Shown: in pieces, positions 10,059 through 22,711 of the stretch
Layout: each line of letters starts with the position of its first letter
Position numbering within the stretch: the stretch's first letter is position 1
Notes under the pieces: model-generated
What the model was told of the DNA's origin: nothing
Seen by the model: the letters and a program-made list of their open reading frames with translations, nothing else
The model's database searches: none
Assembly (NCBI GenBank): GCA_010093485.1
Contig: MU001503.1
Coordinates: forward strand, 504,224 to 568,223
Length of the DNA stretch: 64,000 bases
Direction of reading: 5' to 3'
Origin: Karstenula rhodostoma CBS 690.94
Taxonomy: Eukaryota > Ascomycota > Dothideomycetes > Pleosporales > Didymosphaeriaceae
Program-made: the position numbers and the translations under genes

Positions 10059-11617
10059 ATGGCCGCCACCGAGCAGCAGCCGTTGCTCAGGTCTGTCCCG
10101 GAAACCCTACAGGATGGCATCAAACACACGGGGGTCATACTAGACTTTGAGGACGGTGACCCCGAAAACCCCAGAGAATGGCCAGTGGCGTATAAGTGGG
10201 CAATGGTGTCATTGCTTGCTTTTACAGCGTTTACCGTGTAAATGATCTCGTATCGAGCCATTGAGTCAATTGCTGAATACGTACAGGACATTTACATGTA
10301 TCTCTGTCGTCCCCGTAGCAAACACTATCGTGGACGATTTGTCAAACCATACAGCGAGTCCGTCAGTCAGCGCTCTCCTCGTTACTATCTGGGAGTTGGG
10401 TGAAGCCACTGGTCCGTTACTGATCGCGCCCCTCTCCGAGGTCTACGGAAGGTACCCCGTCATGAATGTATGCAACATACTTTTCATCTCAGCATCGCTC
10501 CTGGCCGCAGTCAGCGAAAGTACCGCGCTCTTCATTGGTGCCCGAGCTTTGACCGGGGCTGCTGTTGCGACCAACGTTCTCGGGCCTGCCATCATCGGAG
10601 ACATTTTCGACAACGACCAACGCGGCTCCGCTATGAGTCTACTCATGCTGGCTCCGCTACTAGGAGGCGCAATCGGTCCTGCTTGTGGTGGCGTGATCGC
10701 GCAAACACTTGGGTGGCGCACGGTGCTGCTCATTGCGACTGGTCTGGCGCTGACGTGCGAGATCGCGTTTGTGACGTGCTTTCGCGAAACGTACAAGATG
10801 GTGATCTTGAAGCGTAAAGTCGTGCATATACAAGAAGAAGCTGGCCAGGAAACCTCTGGCGATGCTAAAGTTGAAGCCGGACACCGACTTTGGTATGCCA
10901 TCACACGGCCATTCGCCGTTCTTTTCGGGTCTAGTGTGCTTCTCGGGATATCGTTGTTCGGATCGGTCCTGTTCAGTTACTTCTACGTCTTAAGTACTAC
11001 ACTGCCTGGCATCCTTCAAACGCGATATTTCTTTACGCCTGCTCAGACTGGCTCAGCATTTCTTTGCTTCAGTAAGAACCCTCCTCCTCTACTTATGTTT
11101 GGACTGATACTTGGAAGGTGCCGGCTCGTTTTTCAGTGTTTTAGTGTGTAACTCAAGCCTGGATCGCATCTATATCCGTCTTCGGGATAGGAGTTCTACA
11201 CAGAAGAGTCGGCCAGAGTATCGCCTGCCCTTGGCAATCGTGGGCGGTCTTCTCCTGCCGTTCACGGTGCTGGCATATGGCTGGATCGCGCACTTACAGC
11301 TGCCGGTTGCGCTCCTTTTGCTCTCTGTGGGCTTAATGGGCTTCACACTTCTCATGACCATGGTACCACTCTCAGCATATGTTGTTGATGCGTGTGGGTT
11401 GTACTCTGCTTCAGCACTGACCGGTGTTATCGTATCGAGATGTCTTATGGGGACCTTCCTGCCATTGGCGGCTGGCCCGTTGGCCCAAGAGCTTGGATAC
11501 GGGTTGACTTTTACACTGTTGGGTTTGCTGAGCCTGGCCATGGCACCGATCCCAATGTTGCTTTTCCGATATGGAGAGAGTTGGCGGCAGCAGTCAGAAT
11601 TCACGAGAGACGCTTGA
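10059..11617 (+). CDS. MFS transporter, DHA1-like drug:H+ antiporter type
   Basis: Polytopic plasma-membrane carrier. Exons 10059..10237, 10287..11071, 11118..11617 (introns 49 and 46 nt), 487 aa. The start is the ATG in the good context GCCATGG; an upstream in-frame GTG is ignored. The N-terminus has a short cytoplasmic tail with DPENPREWP just before helix 1 (YKWAMVSLLAFTAFTV), typical of fungal DHA1 carriers. Signature-like segments follow: LSEVYGRYPVMN in loop 2-3 and GDIFDNDQRGSAMSLLMLAPLLGGAIGP-type motif C around helix 5. Substrate cannot be told from sequence. It is divergent from the flavoenzyme gene. Confidence 0.9.
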
Positions 11618-12158
11618 ACAAGGAACAAGGACACAGATTCGAAGCAATCTGCTCATGAATGACGAATGACGACATTCAGAAGCGAGAGTGCTTCAAAAAG
11701 GATTCGTTTGTTCGTACAGATATTGATTGTCCGGATGCTGCGCTAGATCTGACTACGCCTAACATGGCGAGCTGGGTCACGTTCTCTATTCATCGGTCCC
11801 TCTTTGATTTGTCCTGTCTAACAAGGCTAATGGGGTGGAAACAAGTTGCCTCCGGTCGCAATTTGCCCTCGTGTAATGCCAGCCGCATCAAATTTCTCAA
11901 CAACCCCAAAATCTTCTCCATGTGAGAGATCACCATTTAGTCTTTCCACGAAACGACTTCTACAATACCAGGCTCAGTTTCAGTATTGCATTGCTCGTGG
12001 GATAACAAACCGTATTTCAACTCTTATCCAGGCCTTGTAACCGCCCCACGATACCGTCCGACGGGTGCGAGTTTTCGCCCTCTGCCTCTGCATTTCATAG
12101 TATGCTGAGCGCAATTCCACAAAGTCTCCGGGACCCTTCCAGGATCACCCTCATCATA
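11618..12158. other. Intergenic between convergent genes
   Basis: 541 bp between the 3' ends of the MFS gene (+) and the surface-protein gene (-). I see nothing beyond presumed 3' untranslated sequence. Confidence 0.4.
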
Positions 12159-13249
12159 TCACATCCTGTGAGCCGGCAATTCGGTTATGGCACCGTTGTT
12201 AGGCGTATATTGGGGCACTGGGCTCTGAGGTGGTGCAGATGTACTTCCGACCTCTACGGCGTAGGGATACGTTGTGGCTTCGGGTATCTTCTCTGGAGGG
12301 GGCGCTACAGCCATGCCAACATACGGCTTAGTCTCCTGGGGAGGAGGAGGAGGTACTGCTGCGTAGCTGGGTTGTGCTGGGGGTGTTGCGCGACTGCGTC
12401 GGATGAGGAAGATCGCTGCTATGACTAGTACACCGATCACAGCTACGCCTCCTACAACGCCACCCACAATAGCCCCTATGGGCGTGGACTTCTTGGATCC
12501 AGCGGACCCGAGTGGTGTCCCAGAAGTCTCAAGAGGGCTCGATGCTGTACCAGTGGACGATGGAGCCGTGGCCGAAGGTGCTTCGGATGCAGAAGAGAAG
12601 TCGCTTTCGTTATCGCTTGAACTCGCCCTGGAAGTACTCCGTGCAGGAGCCGAGTTGGGACCTAGTCACATTATTAGCCTTTATATCTCCCTTTCTCCAC
12701 CTGAAGCGTACCGGTCGGGGTGACCTTGTACATCACAAATCCAGTTTCAGTCACCGCATCACAATAGAAATTCGTGAGCGGTGCTGTATCATACACGTCC
12801 TGATACAGCAAGTTGGAACTGCATGTAACGCTTTGGGCTGCCCCACTGCACGCATAAACAGATTAGTATTACGTCCATGGCCTCAGCTATGGAATCAACG
12901 TACCACGCCGTTGTTGTCGAGCCGAGGGTAAAGGTGCCGGCAGAGCATATTCCAATTTGACACGGGTCCGCCTGACACACCGCAAACAGACTACCCGACT
13001 GTGCTACCATGCCGCCTTCCGTTTCGATGGTCACAGTACCCCCTAGCCATTATCAGAACAATAACAATGCTGAGAATAACTCAACTTACAGAGAGTCGTG
13101 CCATCTTCGCTGCCAGTCGAATAGTATCCAATCGTCGTAGCTGCTCTCCTATGCAAAGCAGGCTGCGCTGTAATCGTCGCTGTTGGAGCTGACAGCACTG
13201 CAGCCACAGCGAAGTGGCTCCAGAGGGCAAAAGACAAATACACAAGCAT
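12159..13249 (-). CDS. Predicted single-pass cell-surface protein, Cys-containing ectodomain
   Basis: Not a family I can name. Exons complement(12159..12661, 12712..12845, 12904..13042, 13090..13249), introns 47-58 nt, 311 aa. It has a signal peptide (MLVYLSFALWSHFAVAAVLSA), an ectodomain with cysteines in CQADPCQIGIC and CGAAQSVTCSS, and a Ser/Thr-rich stalk likely to be O-glycosylated. One transmembrane helix (AIVGGVVGGVAVIGVLVIAAI) is followed by a basic stop-transfer RRSR and a Pro-rich tail with PPPPPQ and PPPEKIP. This layout is that of fungal wall-stress or surface sensors, but no WSC or Mid2 domain is evident, so a sensor role is only inference. The start at 13249 is chosen for the signal peptide. 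Confidence 0.75.
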
Positions 13250-13912
13250 GCTGTTAGAACGTCCTGCAAAGCGACTTCTAGGTCTGTTCGAAGAGATTGC
13301 GCGCAGGTGGAAAGCTGCCATCTATGTACCTCGGCTAGAGATGAATACGAGCTGGCTGCGGCGCGATTCGAAAATAGCTCGCCGTACAACTCAGGCGCAA
13401 TCATGGTGCTGTCGAAATGTGGGTCCATAGAAGCGGCTGAGGGAGAATAGTCATTCGAAGTGCTTGAATAAACGAATGTTGTTGGTATAGCAGTTGACAC
13501 ATCCCCGAGAGCCATGTACTACTCTTTCTCGTCAATAACAATTGAGAAACAAGTATTGCCGGGCCTCTTTTAAAAGACATTTTCCTCGGTGTTCTTTCCC
13601 GCGGCCGTCGCGACCTCGTTGATCTTCAGTTGGGGCACCCGAAATACTGCCGTCCTCGTATTCGGCTGCACCGGCGCAGAATCATAGGTCAAGTTTGGTT
13701 TGTACTTGCCTCTTATAGCCACACCATCCGACCTAATTTAACACGACGAAATACACGCCTGCACGCTCCTGTCGATCAGCTCGGTGGACAATTAGCGGCG
13801 TTCTTCACCGGTCAGAAATGCAGATTGCGTTACGCCTTCAATATTTTCGTATTGGTTAAAGCGCGTGACACACTGGTATCATATGACAGCCTCCATTAGT
13901 TGGCCACACCCT
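13250..13912. other. Intergenic between two minus-strand genes
   Basis: 663 bp holding the promoter of the surface-protein gene and the 3' flank of the PAL-like gene. Open frames here are extensions or antisense shadows. Nothing else recognised. Confidence 0.4.
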
Positions 13913-16236
13913 TCAGACATCCTCAAAGCAATCCACAACCACAGCATAAAAGCCGCCGTTCCTGAAACTATCGTAAACTGCAGTAGTCATGCTCCCCATG
14001 GTCTTGTATTTGACTCTGCTGCCCAGTCTCGTTCCATCGTCCCTCTCAGCGTTGCGGAAATAATCGTTCCCCACGAATGGCACTTCTAACTGCCTCCTTA
14101 CGAAGTTGTAGCATCGCTTGCTAGCTTTGCCTAGGATCGGTGTCGCGTCGGGATTTGCGAGATAGCGAGTGCGTACGGCAGCGTGGGTCGCACACGCCTC
14201 GAGAACGCAGTCGGCGTTCCACTGCTGTACTGCCTCTAAAGAGCGAGAATTCGCGGGCAAATAGCGGAGGAAGATGGTTTGCAAATAGTCTAGGGCTAGG
14301 GAGAAGCGTGAGCGCGAGTCGAGGTGTGTGGTCGTGTTGATCCGTTCAGCGAGTATAAGCCAGAGCTCATATGCGATTCCTGCGCCAGGCCCATCGCTCG
14401 ATGGCGTGGTAGGCTCAGTGCACTCGCTAAGGCAACGACGTGTGAGCAATTTGAATTTTGGAGCCAGAGCGTAAAGGAATTGCATGTGTAGTGCTCGCAA
14501 ATCAAGCGCTTGGCAAAGAGCAACGAGATGTGAGGCCGCCAGCTGGGCAAGAATATCCAATGAGGTGAGGGTATAACGAGCCGATATAAGGGCCAAAGAG
14601 TTAATGGCCTGGAAACCCGTGTCTGCAAACTGGGCATTGGATCCCACTGCATTGGCTAAAAAGCCTAGCTCACTTTGGAGACTGGCAGCCATGGTATCGG
14701 TTCCTTTGAAGAGACCGGATTCGCTAGGCTCGTCGACGACTAGGAACGGTGCGAGCCCTTTGCTCGTCGTCGGATCAATGATCTCGGAGCATTGTGCGAA
14801 CATGATCTGTCCCAGACTCTGACATCCTTGGCGGATTTTCTCCATTGCTGAAGTTACCGACTTCGCCATGAAGTTCGCTCCGTGTATCATCTTGCCTGAC
14901 TGGTCTATCAGAGGAGTATCGGTAGCAGAGTTGATTTCTATCAGGATTTGGGAGTGTGCAAGTTGCAGATCTTCTAGACAAGGACCTATCCATTGTGGAG
15001 AAGCTCTGACGGGATATCTATCGGACCGTGCCATAACTAAACGTGCGGGAATAAAGTCAGTGGAAGTCAGAGAAATGGGGCCATCGTACGAAGTTTCCAT
15101 GTCTAAGACGTATGGACTTCGTACCCGGGAGTCGCGTACATTCGTCTTTGGCAGAATCCCAAACAATCAGCTTCGACCCTTCAACAAAGGATCGCAAGTT
15201 CGTTGCACACTCGGATTGTCCTTGATGTGGACGAAGCTCAGAGAGCAGAGGGTGGAAGCACATGTCCGCGGCACATAATGCTTCCGCGGCCATAGCGGTC
15301 AGTACCTGTACGGTTGCAGCAAGGCAAATCGCTTCATGTACTGCAAGCGCACTTACACCTGCTGATGTGGATGTTCCGACTAACAGTGCCATACCCTCTT
15401 TTGCACGCACTTCGATCGGCTCAATTTCTGCATACGTCAGAGCTTCATCCGCAGGCACCAATCTACGTCCGCCTTGGATGCGGTCCCCAATCCAGGCTTG
15501 TACAGAAGGTTTACCGGCAAGCACACTTGCAACATACGACTGCTGACCCATATCTCCGACGCCAGATATTGAGCCTCGTAATGGAACTCTCGGAACCACA
15601 TCCATATTGAGAAGCTGGGTGAGCTTGTCCAGTAAGACAGGCCGCACACCCACACTCGGATACGCCAACGAATTCGCTCGAATCAACATCTGAGCCCTAA
15701 CCCACGACTCGGGCATGGTAGTGTTTTCGACAGGATCAAATAGCGGAATAGCCGAGGAGAATGCGCGAGTGGCATTCGATATGTCGATTTCAGTTTCGCC
15801 GGACAGGATCGCGTAGTGGCTATCACGTATCATGTCTCGCTGTACGGTTTCGATGGCTGACACCCGTATTGGAGCAGCGCTATCATAACTCAAAGGTCTG
15901 AATGAGCCTACTATTATCAATAAGCGCGTATCAAATGGAATGGCTCAGTAAGTACCTGACATAGATTCACCTTCTACCAACGCGCCATACTTGGTTTCAG
16001 TATGCCTCCGTATCGTCTCCGACATTTCTTCGCTAATGCCCACATCCTGCCCGTATCTAATGGCTGATTAGCAGTGTCCTGGGTCTGTTTGTATAGACGT
16101 ACCTAGCACAAGCTACTACGGAAGCAACACTAAGGCTGCGTCCATTAAGGATGATCTCCTCGTCCTGTGAGCGAAGCTTCTCGTGCAGGTCGCGCCAGTG
16201 CGAAACGAGCAAGCGGCTGAACTCTCCAGCCGCCAT
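13913..16236 (-). CDS. PAL/HAL-family protein lacking the MIO triad
   Basis: Full-length member of the aromatic amino-acid ammonia-lyase fold, 714 aa, exons complement(13913..15036, 15125..15910, 15956..16056, 16103..16236). Family landmarks: LNGRSLSVASVVACARYG (N-terminus), RANSLAYPSVG, VPLRGSIS, INSATDTPLID, DRYPVRASPQWIGP and NSLALISARYT. Active-site changes: the cofactor-forming Ala-Ser-Gly of the ISASGD motif is Gly-Val-Gly (ISGVGDMG); the Tyr loop YGVTTGFGG reads YGALVEGES; the NG of ALVNGT is VG (ALLVGT); the Q of GGNFQG is M (GANFMA). Known PAL/HAL/TAL enzymes need the MIO group, so ordinary ammonia-lyase activity is unlikely. All four exons stay open and spliced frames agree, which argues against a decaying pseudogene. 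Its neighbour on the same strand is a Dal5-like carrier. True role unknown. Confidence 0.85.
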
Positions 16237-17391
16237 GCTCTGTGATTTTTCAAAGACCCAATCAGCACTTTTCCTTCGCTTCCCCGCAAAGTCAGTGGCA
16301 GGCGCACATGCAGCACGTTAGAAAAACGAACAGCAGAGTACAGCGCGAATGTTAATAGCGGTGAGCTTTCTTTCACCGAGTCAGACCCGTTTCGCGAAGT
16401 CACGAGATTCCTAGGTACCCCTGCAAACCGCTTAAACTGCCGCCTCGCGCGGTATCGCTCCTATGATCTCTACATATGAGGAGGTGTGTCAAAAAATGCA
16501 TGTCGGTACAAGATGCATATGACAATTTCCACGTGGTAAAAATTGCAAAATAAAATGCAAAGGAACCAATGACAGTGTACCAAACTGCGTCGTAGGATGG
16601 AGATGTGCTGCAGGAACCATTTAGCCGGTTTAGCACCGTCTACATGTAGCTAGAGCCAACGAAAAGACACTCCATGCGTCAGTGGGTCCGGCCCAGCCCT
16701 GGGCTTGAACCAGCACTGATGAATAGTATCGTGTTCTTGTGCATTTCGATGCGGTACGTATTACCACAGCAGGAGAGAGGCATTGTCTTACTCGTTTGAG
16801 TACGCATATTTTAGAGAGCGAGCCAATAAGATATACCCTATGTAAACGCGCTGATCGTCGAGTCGCGATGGTCACGAGTCGTGGGCCCTCATGGGAACAT
16901 GGAGACCATATGTAAGCTAAGGCCTTCGCCGACGTATATAGAATAGTTAATCCGGGAGTAACTCAGGCTACTATACAAGTTTTAAATTTTGACCTAATAC
17001 TGTATCGCCGGTGTTCACCTTCCCGTGAGAACCTGGTATCTACTTGATACAGTCGCTCCTCTTCTGGCCATCTCGATCCAGTTCTCGGACAACTCTTTCA
17101 TGACATTCCTACTCTTCCCGGTGTCAAATGTCGCCCAGAATATCTCCTCCATTGCCCATCACATCGTTTCTTTTGCTAGCCAGGCCGATATCTCAGCTAC
17201 AGTCCCCCCGCAGGGACTCGTGTGCGTTGATGCCATTGCCACTTCGTCTCGGCGCTGCATAACCGCTGCTACGATGAGTTGAACTTGCTGGTCGTTGATT
17301 GGATGGATTTAGCAGGGCCCGATCTGGATAACGTGCAACAACTGCAGTTATCTATAGCCTTCGAGCAGCTTTGCCCACCTCCGCTATGTAC
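16237..17391. other. Intergenic between PAL-like gene and Dal5-like carrier
   Basis: 1.15 kb containing the promoter of the PAL-like gene and one copy of repeat family A (16886-17031). A short frame at 17025-17282 starts inside the repeat and shows no domain. No other gene supported. Confidence 0.45.
16886..17031 (+). repeat. Family A MITE-like element, copy A1
   Basis: 146-bp copy with ends CCCTCATGGG and CCCGTGAGAA, aligned over its length with copies at 27423-27569 and 60095-60242 (reverse orientation) and 53405-53617. The shared internal sequence includes GTAAGCTAAGGCCTT, GAATAGTTAATCC and TATCGCCGGTGTTCACCTT. No clear target duplication, so probably an older insertion. Confidence 0.75.
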
Positions 17392-19063
17392 TTAATATTT
17401 GTATCTCAGTTCCAAGTTCTCCCGGTCGGTCAAGTCGCTAAACTCGATATATGGCCGATGTTGAACCTGTGCATTATTGCGCCTCTTGTTCTCCCACATG
17501 TAGTATCCGAGCAGTATCATGACTGCGACGACGACGGTTGAGTCCACAGCAACAATAGTAATCTTTGCAGGTGTGAACTCCGGTGCATCCTCATCGCGGA
17601 AAGTAAGCGGACCAAGGATGTTTCCCAGGCAAAAGGACATGAGAAGGATCGCGTTCATGGTAACCTTCTTGGTGTGGCCCTAATATTTGATCAGATCTGG
17701 GGAATGCTTTGGGGGACCAGATCGCTTACCGCAAAATTACACGCCGCAAATGAATAAGAGAGCGGAAGGAATGCACCAGTGACATGCGTGAAATAGTTGC
17801 CAACCAGCCTTCCGGCACGATTGCCGGTGGGTAGAAATGCGATTAGACCTCCGCCCAATATGCCACCCCACGCAGTCCAGACAATCTGCATAACGCCGCG
17901 ACAGTTGTACCGCGCTGCAATCTGGGTGCCAGTAATGACGCTGACAACTGCAATAAACCCTCCGGGAATTTGAAGCAGTGCAGTGACCTTGTTACTGAAA
18001 CCAAAGGACTTGATGAGTACGCTCTGAAAAGATCCCACGGCACCATTGGGTATACTTGCAGCGGTCGTGATATAGGCCAACAGCCAGACCTGTGGGTCTC
18101 GCAGCGTCTCGATAAACTGATAAAGCTTGAATTGCTTATTCTCAATGCCGGTGTTGTTCTCGCGGAGACGCTCGACCGCCGTGACTTTTTCCGCGTGTGA
18201 TAACCGGCTTGACATAGGATTGTCTGGCAGAAAGAGTATCACAACAATACCTGCCGCTACGGTGACTATACCAACAACGAGGAACATGATTTGCCAGTTG
18301 TTGAAGCGTGTCCCTTCGTAGTGTTGGGAGCCATACGAGATCAGGGAGCCAGCCATGACCGCCATCCCGACCCCCATGTACCAGAAGCCTACCCTTTTCG
18401 GTTGCTCGTGACTGGATTTTCAGACGTTAGTGATGGTCGAATAAATGTTGAAAAGGCATCCTTCAGTTACATACCGCTTGTACCACATTGACGTGATGAG
18501 GATGAGCGAGGGGCTGATTGCGGACTCAAACATGCCCAGCAAGAATCGGCAGGCCGCGAGGGAGGCGTATGAATTACATGCCGCAGTACACGCGACCACT
18601 GTGCCCCAGAAGCAGACCATAGTTCCGAGATACTTTGCGAGAGGGAACCTTTGCATCATGAATGCGTGAGGCATCTCGAATATCATGAAAGCCAAGTAGA
18701 ACAGCCAGGAGAGGTTGCCATATTGTTCGGTTGTTATGTTTGCATCTTCGAAGATACCCATCACCGCCGCGTAGTTGACTTTTAGTTGTTAGCCTAAGGA
18801 AGTGGTACCAGAGCTGGCGTTCACTTACGGAGCGACTTGTCGAGATATTGGAGAAAGTAGCAAGAAAACATGATTGGTACGATCATCCAATCGATGCGTT
18901 TCACCAGCTTCTTCACGTCAACCAAATCGTGCTCGTCTCCGGTCACATTATACTTCAGAAACTCGAGTGCCTTGTCCGCATTTTTGTATGCAGCCTTCTC
19001 CGGCCCTATGTCGTCTACGTCCGCCGACGTCTGCTTTGTGTGATGGATCTCTTCTCTACCCAT
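17392..19063 (-). CDS. MFS transporter, Dal5/allantoate permease family (anion:cation symporter)
   Basis: 502-aa membrane carrier, exons complement(17392..17679, 17730..18411, 18475..18778, 18829..19063), introns 50, 63 and 50 nt. Markers of the family: KRIDWMIVPIMFSCYFLQYLDKSLLNYAAVMG across helix 1, MPHAFMMQRFPLAKYLG, GMFESAISPSLILITSMWYKRHEQPKRVGFWY, and a C-terminal helix followed by YYMWENKRRN. Members import small organic anions such as allantoate, pantothenate, nicotinate and related acids. It lies upstream of the PAL-like gene on the same strand with 1.15 kb between them, which makes a functional link possible but unproven. Confidence 0.92.
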
Positions 19064-22000
19064 GGCGTCCTTTTGTCCTACTCTTTCTCACTCGAGACGC
19101 AAAAAACTGTTGACTGGATAGAAGATCAAGGTTTTCTTTTATAGCACGGTCGTCTTCGGTAACAGTTCGACACTTCGACAAGCACCAAGACCCCCGATAC
19201 TCGTCATTGATATGGGCACTCTCCATTTTTGTTCATCGACATTGTAATTGCTGCATTGGGAAGGTCGCCTTTGAGGAACATTGCTCGGAACAGGAGCGGC
19301 GGGAAGATGCTGCGCGCGGGTTGGTGCCAGGTGGTCTTGATCGGGGTAGGGTTGCCGGTGCGGGGACGAGATAGCTTATCGCCTATCAAGGCGAGCGGCA
19401 AATGCTTGAGAGGGAAGGTTTACTTGGAGCATGGGGTAGCATTACTCGTGCTCCGAGGTTATTGAGCCGTTTGCAAGGTCCTTTCTGACTTAAAAGATCG
19501 CTTGAAACCACAGCGGCGCAACCGTACCACAGATGCACTGGAAGTCACGTGCAGCTACCCTACACCTTAGAACCTCCCAAGTAGTCCCAAGACAACATGG
19601 TCGCAACATACGTACGGGAGAGCTACATATTTTATGGTTATAAAGGCTGGGAGCGATTTGCACAGCTACAACGGCTCTGGTTTGGTTCCACTTCAGCACC
19701 TCTTGAGCATACTGTGTTGCCCCAAGAGCCCACTTGTGACCTGGTACTGGAGACTTACAGCACCCCATGGGCTGCTGTGAAGGGCATGGTAGGAAGGGGA
19801 ACTAAGGCATGCGTCCATAATAGGATGATAAGAAATCTTCTAAGGACGGTTTTAGAGTTGAAAAATTGGTACCACCCATAGGAGGATGACCGCGTCTGCG
19901 GTCAGAGAAAGCAGCTACCGTCAGGAAAATTACAAGTCTTCAACAAGGTATGAGAGGTGCTCCGTTGTGCTCTTGCACCTAAAGTACCTCCGCGGATCGC
20001 GTACGTTGGTGTGAGGGCTGTCTAACCAGTCTGTAAATGTCGTACGATGTATCCGGAGTCTTCGAGATGACTGAAGCCGAGAAAAGGTAAACCAGATTGC
20101 ACTTCACGTACCGCGGGAAGTGTGCAGGTAGAAAGCCAGGTGTCATATGGGATATGAGGTCGTGCAGATTGCCAAAGTAGGCCAGTGGTGAGGTACAGAT
20201 TCAATGCCCCACCCGGAGAAACAACAGGAGGACTTGAAGAAGCTGATATTAGCTAGCTAGAGCGCACGCTATCACAAGTCGAGTCCGTAATAGCTCGCTA
20301 CTAAAGCGACAACGGAAATTGCGTTACAAGGCAGGGGTGTATTTAGTCCCCAGTACCCAAGCGATAGGTGAGTGCATCGGCAGTGGTGATCATGTACATG
20401 GTCAAGGTATGGCTTTCGTAATTTAGCATTCAACTTCTAGAGTTAGACAATGTCTTGTTTAGTCTCTGCAGGAGAAATGCTCCGTTAGATCCCCCGATGT
20501 CTCGTGACTCTCGGCCAAGAGCTGAATGCCTTCGCGAAGAGATGCCGAAGATGTAAGCGTCCCTCCATTGGACTATCGAAGATGTGGGCTTTTACATTGC
20601 AGCAAAGGGAATGTGTCAGCAGCGGGGCCGTGTAACATTTGGCTTTGCTCTGGGATGTTCGTCGCAGGTTCGTAGGCGAGGACGAAGGCGAGAATTGGCA
20701 ATTAGATGCAGAAGACGCCATACAGACCAAGTTTGCGCCTGCGCCAATGAGGCGAAATTCGCAGCTCTTTATGGGCTAACTCAACCCAACACCTCGAAGA
20801 TGGCAAAGTCGCAAGATTGGTGGAATTATGCATGTCGCTTGGTGGGAGAAGCCATCAATGTGTAGTTCAACAAGACGCGTCTCGTCGAATTTGTGCGTTT
20901 CGAACCGCTTGCAAATAGCGTCCAATGCCGGTATTGCCGCGTTAAGGCAACAGTGCAGTCATGTGGGAGGTAGATGGCAGACCGCTTATGATGTCGTTCG
21001 TTCTCCGTCCACTCGGGTCCATGGCGCTGAGCTGCGAGTATCGGCACGTAGTCGTGTTCGTCGCAGCCTTATCAACCAGCATAAACAGCTATGATACCGT
21101 GCATTGGCAGCGCCTCGGACAAGACACGGCAGTAGTGGAGCAATAACTGCCCAGAGATAGGTCGATTCTAGTATGCAGATGCGCTTTGACGTAGCGGCCG
21201 TTACGAAGTGTACTCGCTGTTGAGAGTCGCCGCTGGGACAAACTGCACTTTGATGAGTTGCAGCCTGTGGTGATAGATCGATGATGTGTATCAGTGGGAG
21301 GATGCCGACGGCAGCTACGTAATCGGCAGGTCGGCTTACGTCGGCGTCGTTATCGCCACATGTGGCAGCCTCGACCTGAGGGCAGAGGACCAAAACACCT
21401 TCACCTCACACCTCCCATTGCGTGACGACCCGCGCTCTTCTCAGCGCCCGCTGCAGCTCGCCAACGGGGGTCCGTCACATTTGGTTGTTCCTAATGCTCG
21501 AACAACCAACGGCCACATCCTGTACGCGAACCCTGGAATACAAGGCTGCTTGTCACGAGCAGAGCTGCAAATTCCAGTCCTTGCGCACGCACCAACGGTT
21601 GATCCTTAGCCTTGTTCGCCGCCTCTCCGGACGAGTGCTGGAACAGCAGGCCCTCCTATTTTTGTTTACAGCCACCGGTCTCCCTTGTCGGCATCAGACT
21701 GCAGCCGACTAAAAGTCGGTGACGAGGCTACCGGCCTGCCACACATGCAGCTCACGCCTCGCTCAGGACCGAGTCACCGAACTTCGGCCCTGTGCGAACC
21801 TCTAGGCAACACTGTGAACCATTCAAGGGTGCGGGTGGCATTGCCATTCAAGGAAAACCAGAATGATCAACGTTTCTTGCCTCGGTGCATAAAGTGATGC
21901 CGGATATTTCAAGTGCAAGTGGACGTGGGCAAGACGACGCAACCACGCAGCAGCCACACATCGTCCACAAAGTGAACAAGCACCAGAGCTCCGGCAGGTC

Positions 22001-22711
22001 TGCTGCGGTACAGACGCCAGTTCTTCTGGAAGCATACCGCCTCTCGTATGCGTCCTGGAAGCCCATCTGGCACTGTGAACCCAATTACACCCATCAGTCA
22101 CCGGCTTGACTACACTGCTGCACAACTGATTTACCGAACGCCCTACACGCTTTGGTTTTTTGGGACGGGTTTCGCAGCCAATCACTGTCCATGATTTATC
22201 AAAGCCCCGAAGAGGCTTAGCGCACGCCTTCACGCAGTGCCCTGCTCACGGTGTAACGCTTCCGGCCACTGGAGGTCAAGAATAACAACACTAGAAGGCT
22301 TGTTTCCTCCCGCCCCAGACCACCGGACAGCCAAGTCGACAAAAAAACGCTAGACACCACGCTATTGTGCGGCCTGCAGATGGCAGCCATGCACGAGCTC
22401 GCCAGGGTCCGTGGCCTGAGCGACCCCTGTCCTGCGGGCCCGTTCCTCTCCAGCAGCTCAACAGCTCGATTCCGAGAGCGTTGTAGTACTACCCTTCTAT
22501 AAGACCCTCAGCCTGCCCTCGATGGTGTAAGCTCGTTTCCACCACATAAGCATCTCCATCCGATCCATACGCTTTCCACTACTACCTCGACCATTGTATT
22601 GTACAATCCATTCCTAGCCCAGCAACAGATAGCTTCAGACTCGTCTAGTGCAGTTGCCCTTTTGCGCTATCAACGTGCAGAACCGTCTTCATCGTCACCC
22701 GCATAAAAACA
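19064..22711. other. Gene-poor stretch upstream of bZIP gene
   Basis: 3.6 kb in which I find no supportable gene. Many open frames of 60-136 codons exist on both strands, but none shows a domain, a signal peptide or consistent splice sites. The part near 22400-22711 is rich in CT tracts and should hold the promoter and 5' leader of the bZIP gene. A non-coding RNA or divergent orphan gene cannot be excluded. Confidence 0.4.

Noticed and set aside
16640..16730. tRNA-like segment with GGGCTTGAACCAGC
   Set aside because: No matching acceptor stem, A-box or anticodon arm could be drawn around it.
21823..22233. 136-codon minus-strand frame in the gene-poor stretch
   Set aside because: No domain, signal peptide or splice context; composition looks random.
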